DNA of 64,000 nt, taken from contig JANQHX010000072.1 in assembly GCA_028282465.1 (NCBI GenBank), positions 1 through 64,000 of the forward strand, read 5' to 3'. The position numbers were made by a program, and so were the translations under genes. This document shows positions 27,478 to 36,173 of the stretch, piece after piece. This DNA is from Gynuella sp. Lineage in GTDB: Bacteria; Pseudomonadota; Gammaproteobacteria; Pseudomonadales; Natronospirillaceae. Every line of letters begins with the position of its first letter. The stretch's first letter is position 1. Below the pieces are notes generated by a model that saw nothing but the letters and a program-made list of their open reading frames with translations, was not told the origin of the DNA and made no database searches.

Positions 27478-28311
27478 ATGTGTCAGATGCGAAAACTGAA
27501 TTTATTACTTCCTATTCTCTTAATTTTAATTCCTGCTATTTCTTTTGCGGCACCTAAAAAGTCATTAGATCCAAAATGGATTGGTTACGATGCCCGTAGC
27601 GTTATGGTGATTGATCATAGCCTTTGGCAAGGATTTTTAGATAAGTATTTAGTGCGCGCAAAAGACAGCAACCAAACTTTGATGAACTATGCAGCTGTTA
27701 CTAGCATAGACAAGAACATGTTAGACAGTTACATCAGCACACTCACAGCATTAGATCCCCTGACTCTTAATCGCCTGGAGCAGCAGGCTTATTGGATAAA
27801 TTTGTACAATGCGTTAACAGTACAACTCATACTGGATAATTATCCTGTTAGTTCTATTACTAAAATTAGAGAACGATTTTTCCAGTTCGGGCCATGGAAT
27901 AATGAAGTCACGACTATTAACGGTCACTCGGTGACACTAAATGATATTGAGCACCGAATTCTAAGGCCAATCTATAACGACCCCAGAATACACTATGCTG
28001 TAAATTGTGCTGCGCTTGGTTGCCCGAACTTATTATCAACTGCATTTACTTCTGCCAATGTTGATGAGCTGTTAGAGGAAGGTGCCATTGCTTTTACAGA
28101 GCATGAACGAGGCGTAAGAATTGAGGGCAATAAAATGGTGCTTTCAAGTATTTATGACTGGTACGAAATTGATTTCGGAGGCAGCGTAGAAAATGTTGTT
28201 TTACATTTAAGTGAATATTTGCAGGAACCTAAAAAGAGTCAAGTGGTCAATTTTAAAGGTAAAGTTGAATACGAATACGATTGGTCGTTAAACGAGGTTA
28301 AAGCCCAGTGA
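27478..28311 (+). CDS. DUF547 domain exported protein
   Basis: About 277 residues with a signal peptide (LLLPILLILIPAISFA). The body is a DUF547 domain, seen in WINLYNALTVQLILDNYPV, in NDIEHRILRP and in the Cys-containing HYAVNCAALGCPNLLSTAF (all typical of the family, whose VNCAxxxCP motif suggests a cysteine-based catalytic or binding site). The function of the family is not established. Three ATG-like starts are possible (27478, 27487 and upstream TTG 27469); I prefer 27478 or 27487, since GAGG at 27471 can serve either. It overlaps the next gene by four bases, and the three-gene set is a recurring operon in marine gammaproteobacteria. Confidence 0.8.
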   Translation: MCQMRKLNLLLPILLILIPAISFAAPKKSLDPKWIGYDARSVMVIDHSLWQGFLDKYLVRAKDSNQTLMNYAAVTSIDKNMLDSYISTLTALDPLTLNRLEQQAYWINLYNALTVQLILDNYPVSSITKIRERFFQFGPWNNEVTTINGHSVTLNDIEHRILRPIYNDPRIHYAVNCAALGCPNLLSTAFTSANVDELLEEGAIAFTEHERGVRIEGNKMVLSSIYDWYEIDFGGSVENVVLHLSEYLQEPKKSQVVNFKGKVEYEYDWSLNEVKAQ

Positions 28312-29003
28312 AAAAAATTATATTGTTAGTTGCGATCGCTGCATTAGTCGCTGCATTTTTTATCCTAGATTTAGGACAACATTTAAATCTTGAAAACCTA
28401 AAAGCACAACAAGCTCAATTAGATGCTTTTTATCAAGAGAACACCGTTTTAACCATTTCTATTTATATGGTCGCATATATTTTAATGGCTGCGTTGTCTC
28501 TACCTGGCGCGGTCTGGTTAACTCTGGCAGGCGGTGCCGTATTTGGAACGATAGCCGGTACTATAATCGTTTCTTTTGCCAGCTCAATTGGCGCGACATT
28601 AGCCTTCTTATTCGCTCGATTTCTACTTGGGAGTTGGGTGCAAGAAAAATTCAGCGATAAATTAGAAGCTATTAATAACGGAATAGAAAAAGATGGTGCC
28701 TTCTATCTTTTCACCTTAAGGTTAGTTCCCGTATTTCCATTTTTCGTAATTAATCTAGTAATGGGTATTACTAAACTCAAACCCTTTACTTTTTATTGGG
28801 TAAGCCAGCTTGGCATGTTGGCGGGTACAGCTGTCTACGTGAACGCAGGCACTGAACTAGCCAAATTAGAAAATCTTGGCGGCATTTTGTCACCGTCACT
28901 AATTATCTCATTCGCGCTGCTGGGTATATTTCCAATCGCTGCAAAGAAACTTGTGGAATTACTTAAGAAGCAAAAACAAACCACTGAGTCAGTTGCAGAA
29001 TAA
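28308..29003 (+). CDS. TVP38/TMEM64 family membrane protein (DedA superfamily)
   Basis: A 231-residue inner-membrane protein with about five hydrophobic segments. The family core is visible: YILMAALSLPGAVWLTLAGG followed by FGTIAGTIIVSFASSIGATLAFLFARFLLG, then FYLFTLRLVPVFPFFVINLVMG with the conserved Arg and Pro. Members are thought to handle lipids or small solutes. GTG start inside the GTGA overlap with the upstream DUF547 stop codon, so translation is coupled. The oxidoreductase follows after 14 bases. Confidence 0.9.
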   Translation: MKKIILLVAIAALVAAFFILDLGQHLNLENLKAQQAQLDAFYQENTVLTISIYMVAYILMAALSLPGAVWLTLAGGAVFGTIAGTIIVSFASSIGATLAFLFARFLLGSWVQEKFSDKLEAINNGIEKDGAFYLFTLRLVPVFPFFVINLVMGITKLKPFTFYWVSQLGMLAGTAVYVNAGTELAKLENLGGILSPSLIISFALLGIFPIAAKKLVELLKKQKQTTESVAE

Positions 29004-29017
29004 TTTAGGAAAAACTT

Positions 29018-30469
29018 ATGACATATCAAAAACCAAAATCCTTTGATAATAATTTAGTCGTAATAGGTGCTGGCTCCGGTGGATTAGTTACTGCCTACAT
29101 CGCCGCCATGGTCAAAGCCAAGGTTACACTGATCGAAAAGCATCTGATGGGTGGTGATTGTCTCAATACCGGCTGCGTACCCTCGAAGGCTCTGATCAAG
29201 GCAGCAAAAATTGCTAAAGACATGCGCAGCTCAGATGGGTTTGGTATTAAGTCGGTAGAACCTGAAGTCGATTTCAATCAGGTATTTGAGCGCATTCAGG
29301 AAGTAATTGCCAAAATTGAGCCCCATGACTCCATTGAAAGATATTCCGGCTTGGGCGTTAATTGCATTCAAGGTGAAGCAAAAATTTTGTCGCCTTGGGA
29401 GGTGGAAGTAAATGGTCAAGTGATTACTACAAAGAATATAGTGGTAGCCACAGGCGCTCGACCATTTGTCCCGCCGATCCAAGGATTAGATCAAGTGAAC
29501 TATCTCACTTCAGACAACCTTTGGGAGCTCAGGGAAAACCCGGGCAGACTCATAGTGTTAGGCGGAGGCCCAATTGGTTCAGAACTGACTCAGTCTTTTG
29601 CTCGCCTGGGGGCACAGGTTACGCAAATTGAAATGGCGCCTCGAATTATGCCTAGGGAAGATATCGAAGTTGCAGAATATGTAACCGAAGTATTTAAAAA
29701 AGATGGCGTAAACGTACTGACTGAACATCAGGCTAAAAGAGTAGAAGTCAACGGTGACCAAAAAGTTCTGGTTTGCGTTCACAATGACCAGGAAGTAAGA
29801 GTCGAGTTTGACAATATTCTGGTGGCCGTAGGGCGCGCTGCAAATGTTACGGGTTTTGGTTTAGAAGATATTGGCGTTGAACTGACCGAACGCAAGACGG
29901 TAAAAGTTGACGAATATTTAAGAACTAATTACAAGAATATCTACGCAGTGGGCGATGTGGCTGGGCCATACCAATTTACTCATACCGCTGCTCATATGGC
30001 TTGGTATGCTGCAGTGAATGCCTTGTTTGGAAGATTTAAAAAATTCAAAGTGGATTACTCTGTTATTCCTTGGGCCACATTTACAGACCCAGAAGTTGCT
30101 AGAGTAGGTCTTAGCGAAGCCGAGGCAAAGGCCCAAGACATTCCGTTTGAAGTGACCAAGTATGGCATAGACGACTTGGACCGAGCCATCGCTGACGGCT
30201 CAGATGCTGGATGGGTTAAGGTGTTAACCGCGCCGGGTAAAGACACCATTTTAGGCGTTACTATTGTGGGTGTTCATGCAGGTGATTTGATTACAGAATA
30301 TATCCAAGCCATGAAGCACGGCATCGGTTTGAATAAAATTCTAGGCACCATTCATATCTACCCTACACTTGCAGAAGCCAATAAGTTTGCCGCTGGCGAA
30401 TGGAAAAAAGCTCGCAAGCCAGAGGGCCTACTGAAGTGGGTTGAAAAATTTCATAGCTGGAACCGCTAG
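29018..30469 (+). CDS. FAD-dependent pyridine nucleotide-disulfide oxidoreductase
   Basis: A 483-residue flavoprotein of the mercuric reductase/dihydrolipoamide dehydrogenase family. FAD-binding VIGAGSGGLVTAYIAA, redox-active disulfide GGDCLNTGCVPSKALI, NAD-binding VLGGGPIGSELTQSFARLG, second FAD motif NIYAVGDVAG and a dimerisation domain with HIYPTLAEA near the C-end (where the family uses HxHPTxxE). It lacks a metal-binding HMA domain and a vicinal Cys pair at the C-end, so mercury reduction is unlikely. The operon with DUF547 and TVP38 suggests a membrane-linked redox role. Substrate unknown. A good terminator follows at 30504. Confidence 0.88.
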   Translation: MTYQKPKSFDNNLVVIGAGSGGLVTAYIAAMVKAKVTLIEKHLMGGDCLNTGCVPSKALIKAAKIAKDMRSSDGFGIKSVEPEVDFNQVFERIQEVIAKIEPHDSIERYSGLGVNCIQGEAKILSPWEVEVNGQVITTKNIVVATGARPFVPPIQGLDQVNYLTSDNLWELRENPGRLIVLGGGPIGSELTQSFARLGAQVTQIEMAPRIMPREDIEVAEYVTEVFKKDGVNVLTEHQAKRVEVNGDQKVLVCVHNDQEVRVEFDNILVAVGRAANVTGFGLEDIGVELTERKTVKVDEYLRTNYKNIYAVGDVAGPYQFTHTAAHMAWYAAVNALFGRFKKFKVDYSVIPWATFTDPEVARVGLSEAEAKAQDIPFEVTKYGIDDLDRAIADGSDAGWVKVLTAPGKDTILGVTIVGVHAGDLITEYIQAMKHGIGLNKILGTIHIYPTLAEANKFAAGEWKKARKPEGLLKWVEKFHSWNR

Positions 30470-30503
30470 TCCATTAAGCGCAGTTTTCTCAAACTGATGA
30501 CTA

Positions 30504-30528
30504 AAGCCTCGTTATTCGAGGCTTTTTT
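30504..30528 (+). terminator. Rho-independent terminator of the DUF547-TVP38-oxidoreductase operon
   Basis: AAGCCTCG-TTATT-CGAGGCTT followed by a T-run; perfect 8-bp stem about 35 bases after the stop. It lies at the convergent junction with the TonB-C lipoprotein gene and may serve both. Confidence 0.88.
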
Positions 30529-30907
30529 AATTGTTAATTTGATACTTGTACCACTTTTTAACATCAAAAACTTGGGCAGCTACACCATCTACAATTTTGG
30601 GGCGGTAACGACTTTTTTTGGCTGCCTCCAAGCTAGGCTGTTCAAAAATATCATGACTGCACTCCAAGGTTTTGTGATCGAAAGTTGTACCATCTACATC
30701 TACAGCATAACCAATGACACAGTAGCCCTCTATGCCAGATTCAGCCGCCGCTATCGGATAGCGAGGAGGGACACTCTTCTCGGCAAAAAGAACTTCATTT
30801 GATGATACTGAGTGATCGGATAAGGATTTGCCAATCTGATCCGTGGATTGACATCCTCCAATTATCAGAAACCCGAAGCACAAAAAACAATGGAATAACC
30901 TGATCAT
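30527..30907 (-). CDS. TonB C-terminal domain lipoprotein
   Basis: A 126-residue small lipoprotein (lipobox IGGC, Cys19) whose mature part is a TonB C-terminal domain: VPPRYPIAAAESGIEGYCVIGYAVD and later SLEAAKKSRYRPKIVDG match the PxYPxxAxxxGxxGxVxVxFxVxxxG pattern. There is no transmembrane anchor or Pro-rich spacer, so it is not a classic energy transducer; stand-alone lipidated TonB-C proteins probably bind envelope partners. Adjacent to but 30 bases from a methyltransferase gene on the same strand. Confidence 0.75.
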   Translation of the reverse strand: MIRLFHCFLCFGFLIIGGCQSTDQIGKSLSDHSVSSNEVLFAEKSVPPRYPIAAAESGIEGYCVIGYAVDVDGTTFDHKTLECSHDIFEQPSLEAAKKSRYRPKIVDGVAAQVFDVKKWYKYQINN

Positions 30908-30937
30908 GAACGTCCTTAACTATTTCATTGACGACAA

Positions 30938-31822
30938 CTAACTTGAGATTTTTAAAACTATTCGACGGTATGTTTTATAACGCTCAAAAACTTCTTGAGT
31001 TCTATGCCCGCTTAAGTACTTAAATTTCAATTTAGTAAATTTCTTCTTAAAAATAGCCTTTACCAATTTCAATACCCATGGGTGCTTACCAGACATATAG
31101 ATATCCAGTGTGCTGACAGCTGGGCCAATATGTTTTCGTAAGAGTTTATCTAACAAATCAATATTTGGGCTGGTTTCAGCAGTAATATCTGTATTTTCTA
31201 ATACGGACCATTTGGAGCTGTTTAAGTAACTTTCAAACTCATGATATTTGTGACCACCGCCAAAACTTTTATCTCCTGGCTGACCATCACCCGCATGTTC
31301 AGTTTTGAAGAAATCACAAATCACCACGACTCCACCTGGCTTAAGTACTTTTTTTGCGTGGTCTAGTGACACTTCATATGGAATGTATTGAAAGCTTTCA
31401 CTGAATAACACTGCATCGTACTGACCAGTAACTTCTTCTACTGGCAATTCCTCCATGGTAAGGCCCCAGACCTTACTCTCCAAACCGTGAGTGTCTACTT
31501 TATCTCTCACTCGTTTTTCTAAGTGAGGTGCAGGTATTACGCCGTCAACTTTGTGCCCTCTCAGACTTAAATGGGTTAGTACCTTACCGGTTCCACATCC
31601 AACGTCCAAAATTCGCGCCTTAGCTGGAACATGGCTTTCTAGTGTTTCGGTTAACTGTTCTGTATATCTATCTTGTGCTGCTTTCAGGTGCATTAAACTA
31701 GGAGCTGGAACGCTGTCATCCCAAAATCCATAGTGTAAATCTTCCAGTCCTGTTACCTGTTGAGCAAATACTAATCCAAATTCCTTCGAGTCCATAGCAG
31801 CTTTCTTCTTTTGGGTTCCCAT
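30938..31822 (-). CDS. Class I SAM-dependent methyltransferase
   Basis: A 294-residue cytosolic methyltransferase. Motif I is ARILDVGCGTGKVLTHL (about residues 65-80), the post-motif acidic residue falls in HKVDGV, motif IV-like QYDAVLFSESFQYIP and VLKPGGVVVICDFF (motif V/post) are present. Sequence resembles sterol/ubiquinone-type C- or O-methyltransferases acting on small hydrophobic molecules, but the substrate cannot be read from sequence. It precedes the TonB-C lipoprotein and may share its transcript. Confidence 0.82.
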   Translation of the reverse strand: MGTQKKKAAMDSKEFGLVFAQQVTGLEDLHYGFWDDSVPAPSLMHLKAAQDRYTEQLTETLESHVPAKARILDVGCGTGKVLTHLSLRGHKVDGVIPAPHLEKRVRDKVDTHGLESKVWGLTMEELPVEEVTGQYDAVLFSESFQYIPYEVSLDHAKKVLKPGGVVVICDFFKTEHAGDGQPGDKSFGGGHKYHEFESYLNSSKWSVLENTDITAETSPNIDLLDKLLRKHIGPAVSTLDIYMSGKHPWVLKLVKAIFKKKFTKLKFKYLSGHRTQEVFERYKTYRRIVLKISS

Positions 31823-32004
31823 AAAATGAACACCTTAACAATCTTTATATTTTGGAACAAACCTACATAAAAATGTTCGTGTGGTAATTCTCAAACCTTA
31901 GCTTCAAGATTTTAATTTGGGTGCGTACGATAGTGGAAATTGAATACAATTTAGTGACGAACCGTTTTTAAGTCATCACGATTCTATAGAGAATTGGCTA
32001 ATTA

Positions 32005-34266
32005 TTAGCTGGCCATTTTGAAAAGATAACTATCAAATTCAGAATCAGATAGAGGTCGAGAAAAATAATAGCCCTGCCCAATATCACAGCCATTGTTAAG
32101 TAGAAAATTAAGCTGACTATGGGTTTCGATTCCTTCTGCCACTGTACTCAAACTCAGTGATTTTGCCATGGCAATAATGGTTGCAATGATGGTTTCCGAC
32201 TGGGCAGAACGTCCGATTTCATGGATGAATGATCGGTCAATCTTCAATGTGTCGATGGGTAGTTTGGTTAAGTAGCTCATTGACGAATACCCAGTACCAA
32301 AGTCATCCAATGAAATGCTTAACCCCATTTCCTTAAATTCATTAAGAGTATCTATAGTTCGTTCAAAATCTTTAATTACTGAGCCTTCAGTAATTTCGAG
32401 ATCGATATTGTTTGGTTTAAGTCCCTCCGAGCTTAGTAGTGTTCGCAGTAAACTGATTATTTCTGGTTTTAGCAGCTGTTTAGACGACAGATTTATAGAC
32501 AATTCAAACTGGTCATCAAAACTAGTCAGCCAGGTTTTAGCTCTGGCGCAGGCCGTTTCAGCCACCCAAGTACCAATGTCCTGAATCAGCCCGGCCTCTT
32601 CGGCAAATGGTATGAATTCAGAAGGGGCAACTATTTTTCCATTTTCAGTTGGCCAACGAATGAGAGCCTCAGCACCAATCACTCGGCCAGACTTGAGTGC
32701 AACCTTGGGTTGATAAGCCAGTGAGAAGGCTTTATTACTGATAGCATGTGTGAGCTTTAATTTAAGTAGCTGTTGCGCTCTTGCTCGTTTATGAATGTCT
32801 TGTGAATAAAATGCGAACGTTTCTCTACCCTTGTGCTTGGACGTATACATGGCGCTGTCCGCATTTCGAATCAACTCTCCTGCTTCTGTCGCATCTTGAG
32901 GGTACACACTGATTCCAATACTGGCTCCTACATAACAGGTGTGGTCATCAAACTGAAATGGTTTTTTTGCCAACTTAATTAAATCTTTCGCTAATACCGC
33001 TAGCTCTTCCCCGCTGTCGATATTATTGGCAATAATCGTAAATTCGTCGCCCCCTAGCCGACAAAGTAAATCTGATTCTCTTAATCGTGATCTAAATCTT
33101 TTAGCCATTTCAACCAAAAGCAAATCGCCTGCTGAATGCCCATAACAGTCATTAATAAATTTGAATTTATCAAGATCAATATAAAGTACGCCAAATTTGG
33201 ATTGAGTCCGACCCGCTTGTCGAATGCCACTTTCAATATGCTCTTCGAAGTAACGTCGATTGGGCAGTTGAGTTAACGGGTCAAAATAAGCCAGATTTTT
33301 TAGTTGAGCCTCTTCTGCTTTAAGATGAGAAATGTCTTTGAAGATATAGACACGGCAAAGCAACGCACCTTCTTCGTTTTTTACGTCTGTAATAGTCAAT
33401 GATATTGGAATACGCTGGCCTGAAGCATTTACAACATTACCTTCACCACTCCAAGCTCGCCCATCGATCAGGGATGCATTTACCTGATCAATATGCTCGT
33501 CAATGCTTTCACCAAACTTAAAAAAAGTACAATCCTTATCGACTACATCCTCATGAAGATAACCTGTAATGGATAAAAATGCTTTGTTTACATCAATTAT
33601 ATTATTTTCAAGATCAACATAAACGATCCCTTCTTCAATACACTTAAATGTACTGCTCGCAATATCTAAAGACTCCAGCGGCTTTAATAGAGAAATACGA
33701 ATTCCCAAATAAACAAGAGCCATTATCAATAGAGCTAAAACAATTAGCTGAGTAATTTCTATGTACAATAATTCTAGTAACTTCTGAGAGTGGTATTTAC
33801 TATTGAAGAGTATTTCTACCTCGCTCAATGGTATTGAGTTGTTTGGTATCGAAATTTTTCTTTTTTTATTTGAGGTAGATAATATCCCGACATGTAGTTT
33901 GGGGTCATATTTTCTAACCTCACCCTCAGACAATTGAACCATTCCAAATTGGACATCACCAAAGCGGCTGTAAATCAAAATACCATTCAACAGGGGATCA
34001 TTTAATTCAGATACCAATATACTGGCTATTAGCTCTGCTGAAAGCTCCTTTTTAAAAACATAATTTAAATCTTTATTTAATGAGTAGTTAATGGCATCTG
34101 AAATTCGATTTGCGACCCGATTAGTACTTTTTTCAATTTCCACATCAAACTTAGCCTGTAAAAAAAGAACTCTAGCAACAATAAAAATTGTTACCACAAT
34201 ACTGATTGTGGCGACCAATATCACAACTAATCTGTTGGTTAGAGGATTACGCATAACGGAGTTCAA
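32005..34266 (-). CDS. Membrane PAS-GGDEF-EAL c-di-GMP enzyme
   Basis: A 753-residue bifunctional-type protein. Two transmembrane helices (about 12-32 and 165-187) flank a periplasmic sensor of about 130 residues; a PAS domain (about 200-320), a GGDEF domain (about 325-490) and an EAL domain (about 505-750) follow. The cyclase signature RLGGDEFTI is intact with an RESD inhibitory site five residues before it. The phosphodiesterase has GAEALIRW (EAL), NLSSKQL and LDDFGTGYSSMSYL with DDFGTG, and KIDRSFI. So both activities look possible; which dominates is unknown. It stands alone, oriented away from the men operon. Confidence 0.92.
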   Translation of the reverse strand: MNSVMRNPLTNRLVVILVATISIVVTIFIVARVLFLQAKFDVEIEKSTNRVANRISDAINYSLNKDLNYVFKKELSAELIASILVSELNDPLLNGILIYSRFGDVQFGMVQLSEGEVRKYDPKLHVGILSTSNKKRKISIPNNSIPLSEVEILFNSKYHSQKLLELLYIEITQLIVLALLIMALVYLGIRISLLKPLESLDIASSTFKCIEEGIVYVDLENNIIDVNKAFLSITGYLHEDVVDKDCTFFKFGESIDEHIDQVNASLIDGRAWSGEGNVVNASGQRIPISLTITDVKNEEGALLCRVYIFKDISHLKAEEAQLKNLAYFDPLTQLPNRRYFEEHIESGIRQAGRTQSKFGVLYIDLDKFKFINDCYGHSAGDLLLVEMAKRFRSRLRESDLLCRLGGDEFTIIANNIDSGEELAVLAKDLIKLAKKPFQFDDHTCYVGASIGISVYPQDATEAGELIRNADSAMYTSKHKGRETFAFYSQDIHKRARAQQLLKLKLTHAISNKAFSLAYQPKVALKSGRVIGAEALIRWPTENGKIVAPSEFIPFAEEAGLIQDIGTWVAETACARAKTWLTSFDDQFELSINLSSKQLLKPEIISLLRTLLSSEGLKPNNIDLEITEGSVIKDFERTIDTLNEFKEMGLSISLDDFGTGYSSMSYLTKLPIDTLKIDRSFIHEIGRSAQSETIIATIIAMAKSLSLSTVAEGIETHSQLNFLLNNGCDIGQGYYFSRPLSDSEFDSYLFKMAS

Positions 34267-34736
34267 CTCATCATAAGTTTGACATTTTTTGTCAGGATAT
34301 CGTCTTAGATGGGTTTAGAAGGACTAAGAGGTGTTGCTAACACTATCATTCTCATTGCTTAGAACTCGCTTATTGTGGACCAAAACATTTCCGCACGTAA
34401 TCAATATAGCAAAAGCACTGGTTTTGAAAATCTAAGCTGTTTTAAATACGCAAATCAAAACAAAAAATCCAAGCTACTAATTTCTGCTTCACCTAATAGG
34501 GTGCATTAATCAGCATAAATACAATGAAATTTTGATAGCTTTTTACCATACAGTTTGCATGGATAATGGCGGATATATTCTTAATTCGACCACACACTAA
34601 CCCTAAGCTGATTAATCTTGCAGACAAAAACTTTACCTGTGAGATTATGTAGTTTTCCTACATGATTTGATGTCAATCATTTCAGAACGCAAAGACTAAG
34701 CCTAACCTTAAGAAAACCAGAAAATATTAAGATCCC
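34267..34736. other. Divergent regulatory region upstream of the men operon
   Basis: About 470 AT-rich bases between the GGDEF-EAL gene and menF. Apart from the FNR-like site at 34667-34680 I see no gene or structured RNA. The last 60 bases, between that site and the menF ATG, carry a possible -10 (TAACCT at 34703). Confidence 0.55.
34667..34680. promoter_or_regulatory. FNR/ANR-like box upstream of menF
   Basis: TTGAT-GTCA-ATCAT matches the consensus TTGAT-N4-ATCAA in nine of ten defined positions. The centre (about 34673) is about 63 bases before the menF ATG. If it acts as a class II activator at -41.5, transcription would start near 34715, with TAACCT at 34703-34708 as a weak -10 and a 22-base leader. 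Seen in sequence; binding by an FNR-type regulator is inferred. Confidence 0.6.
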
Positions 34737-36173
34737 ATGGCAGGCCTAAATCCAAACCCAAGACTCAAAAAGGTAACCAGTTCAAACCAGCACTCTAATG
34801 CAGTGGCCCTTGCAGACTCGTTTGATCTTGCGGTTACGATTTTGCTGAATCGCCTCTATAGACTGGCTCCTCGGACGGGCCAACTTTTTCATGTATCCAT
34901 CCCAATTCCAGCGCACGACCCTTTAATCTGGCTGAAACACAACAGTCACCAACATCAAAATTTTTGGAGAAATAGAGATCAAACGCTAACCCTGGCTGGA
35001 ATTGGCCACTGTTTGGCATTCGAATCAGACCAAGGGAGCCAACTGGCAGGGGTAATGGAAAAGGTTCAAAACACCCTAGATCAAGCCAATAGCACAGGTA
35101 CAGACCCTCAATTTATCGGCGGTTGCGGCTTTGATAACCAGGGTTCAGGGCTTTGGAAAGATACCAAATCAATTAGTTTTCGCTTACCTCGATGCTTTTT
35201 AAAACAAGATCAGCAGCAGTATTCCTTGGGCTTCAATCTGTTCGCGCACTCAGCCAAGGACTGGGAAAACCAAAGACAAAAACTGGTTCAATTGCTCAGT
35301 AGCTTGAGTTTTACCAGCAGTGATCTCTCTACAACTAAAGTCAAATTACTCTCCAGACAAGACAGTTTTGACTATTCACGCTGGAGCCAAGCAGTAGAAA
35401 AGACTCTTGGTTTAATCGCCAATAACAGAATTAAAAAGGCAGTCTTAGCCCGCCAAGCCAGCTTCACCTTGAGCGGAGAGCTATCAGCAACGGATACCCT
35501 GGGTAAGTTGCAAGCGAAACAACAGGGGTGCTTCAGCTTTCTGTTGAATCTCCCTAACGGCACGTTCTTAGGATGCTCACCTGAGCGCCTGTTTTCAAGA
35601 AGGCTTTCCCACCTGAGCACTGAAGCAGTCGCTGGCACACTACCTAGAGGAGTCAGTAAGGAAGAAGACTTCCATTTAGAAAGGGAGCTGTTGCAAGATG
35701 CGAAACTGAGGAGAGAGCACGGTTACGTCACCCAGTTTATATTCGATCAGCTCAAGGCATACAGCCAAGATGTCGATACCCAGTTTGATACCAGGGTGCT
35801 TAAATTACCTTCGGTTCAGCATCTTAGCCAACATATTCAAGCAGCACTGCAAAGTGGCGTAAAGAACCACGACTTGGTGCATGCTCTTCACCCTACTCCA
35901 GCAGTTTGTGGCTATCCTAGATCTTATTCGCGGCAACTTATTACTGAGCTAGAGCCAACAAACCGAGGCTGGTATTCAGGCATAGTGGGTCTAGTATCCA
36001 AACGCAAGTCTGAGTTCTCCGTGGCAATCCGCTCGGCATTGATCAATGAGAAACAGCTGCATTGCTTTTCTGGAGTTGGTATTGTTGCTGGCTCAGAACC
36101 AATGAAGGAATGGCAGGAGTTGGAAGCTAAGATCCAAGGATTCCTAAACATTTTTAATGAGAACCAAGTTTAA
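34737..36173 (+). CDS. menF: Isochorismate synthase
   Basis: First enzyme of classical menaquinone synthesis, chorismate to isochorismate, 478 residues. The conserved chorismate-binding half is at about 215-475: NNRIKKAVLARQASFT, NGTFLGCSPERLFSR, STEAVAGTLPRG (Glu/Ala-Gly-Thr metal and substrate site), HPTPAVCGYPRS and FSVAIRSALI. The N-terminal part (about 1-200) is family-typical but weakly conserved. ATG start at 34737; its end overlaps menD by 17 bases, so translation is probably coupled. It opens the men operon behind an FNR-like box. Salicylate or siderophore isochorismate synthases share the fold, but the men neighbours settle the call. Confidence 0.95.
   Translation: MAGLNPNPRLKKVTSSNQHSNAVALADSFDLAVTILLNRLYRLAPRTGQLFHVSIPIPAHDPLIWLKHNSHQHQNFWRNRDQTLTLAGIGHCLAFESDQGSQLAGVMEKVQNTLDQANSTGTDPQFIGGCGFDNQGSGLWKDTKSISFRLPRCFLKQDQQQYSLGFNLFAHSAKDWENQRQKLVQLLSSLSFTSSDLSTTKVKLLSRQDSFDYSRWSQAVEKTLGLIANNRIKKAVLARQASFTLSGELSATDTLGKLQAKQQGCFSFLLNLPNGTFLGCSPERLFSRRLSHLSTEAVAGTLPRGVSKEEDFHLERELLQDAKLRREHGYVTQFIFDQLKAYSQDVDTQFDTRVLKLPSVQHLSQHIQAALQSGVKNHDLVHALHPTPAVCGYPRSYSRQLITELEPTNRGWYSGIVGLVSKRKSEFSVAIRSALINEKQLHCFSGVGIVAGSEPMKEWQELEAKIQGFLNIFNENQV

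Noticed and set aside
29018-30469. Mercuric reductase
   Set aside because: No HMA domain, no C-terminal Cys pair and no mer genes nearby; only the general family call is safe.
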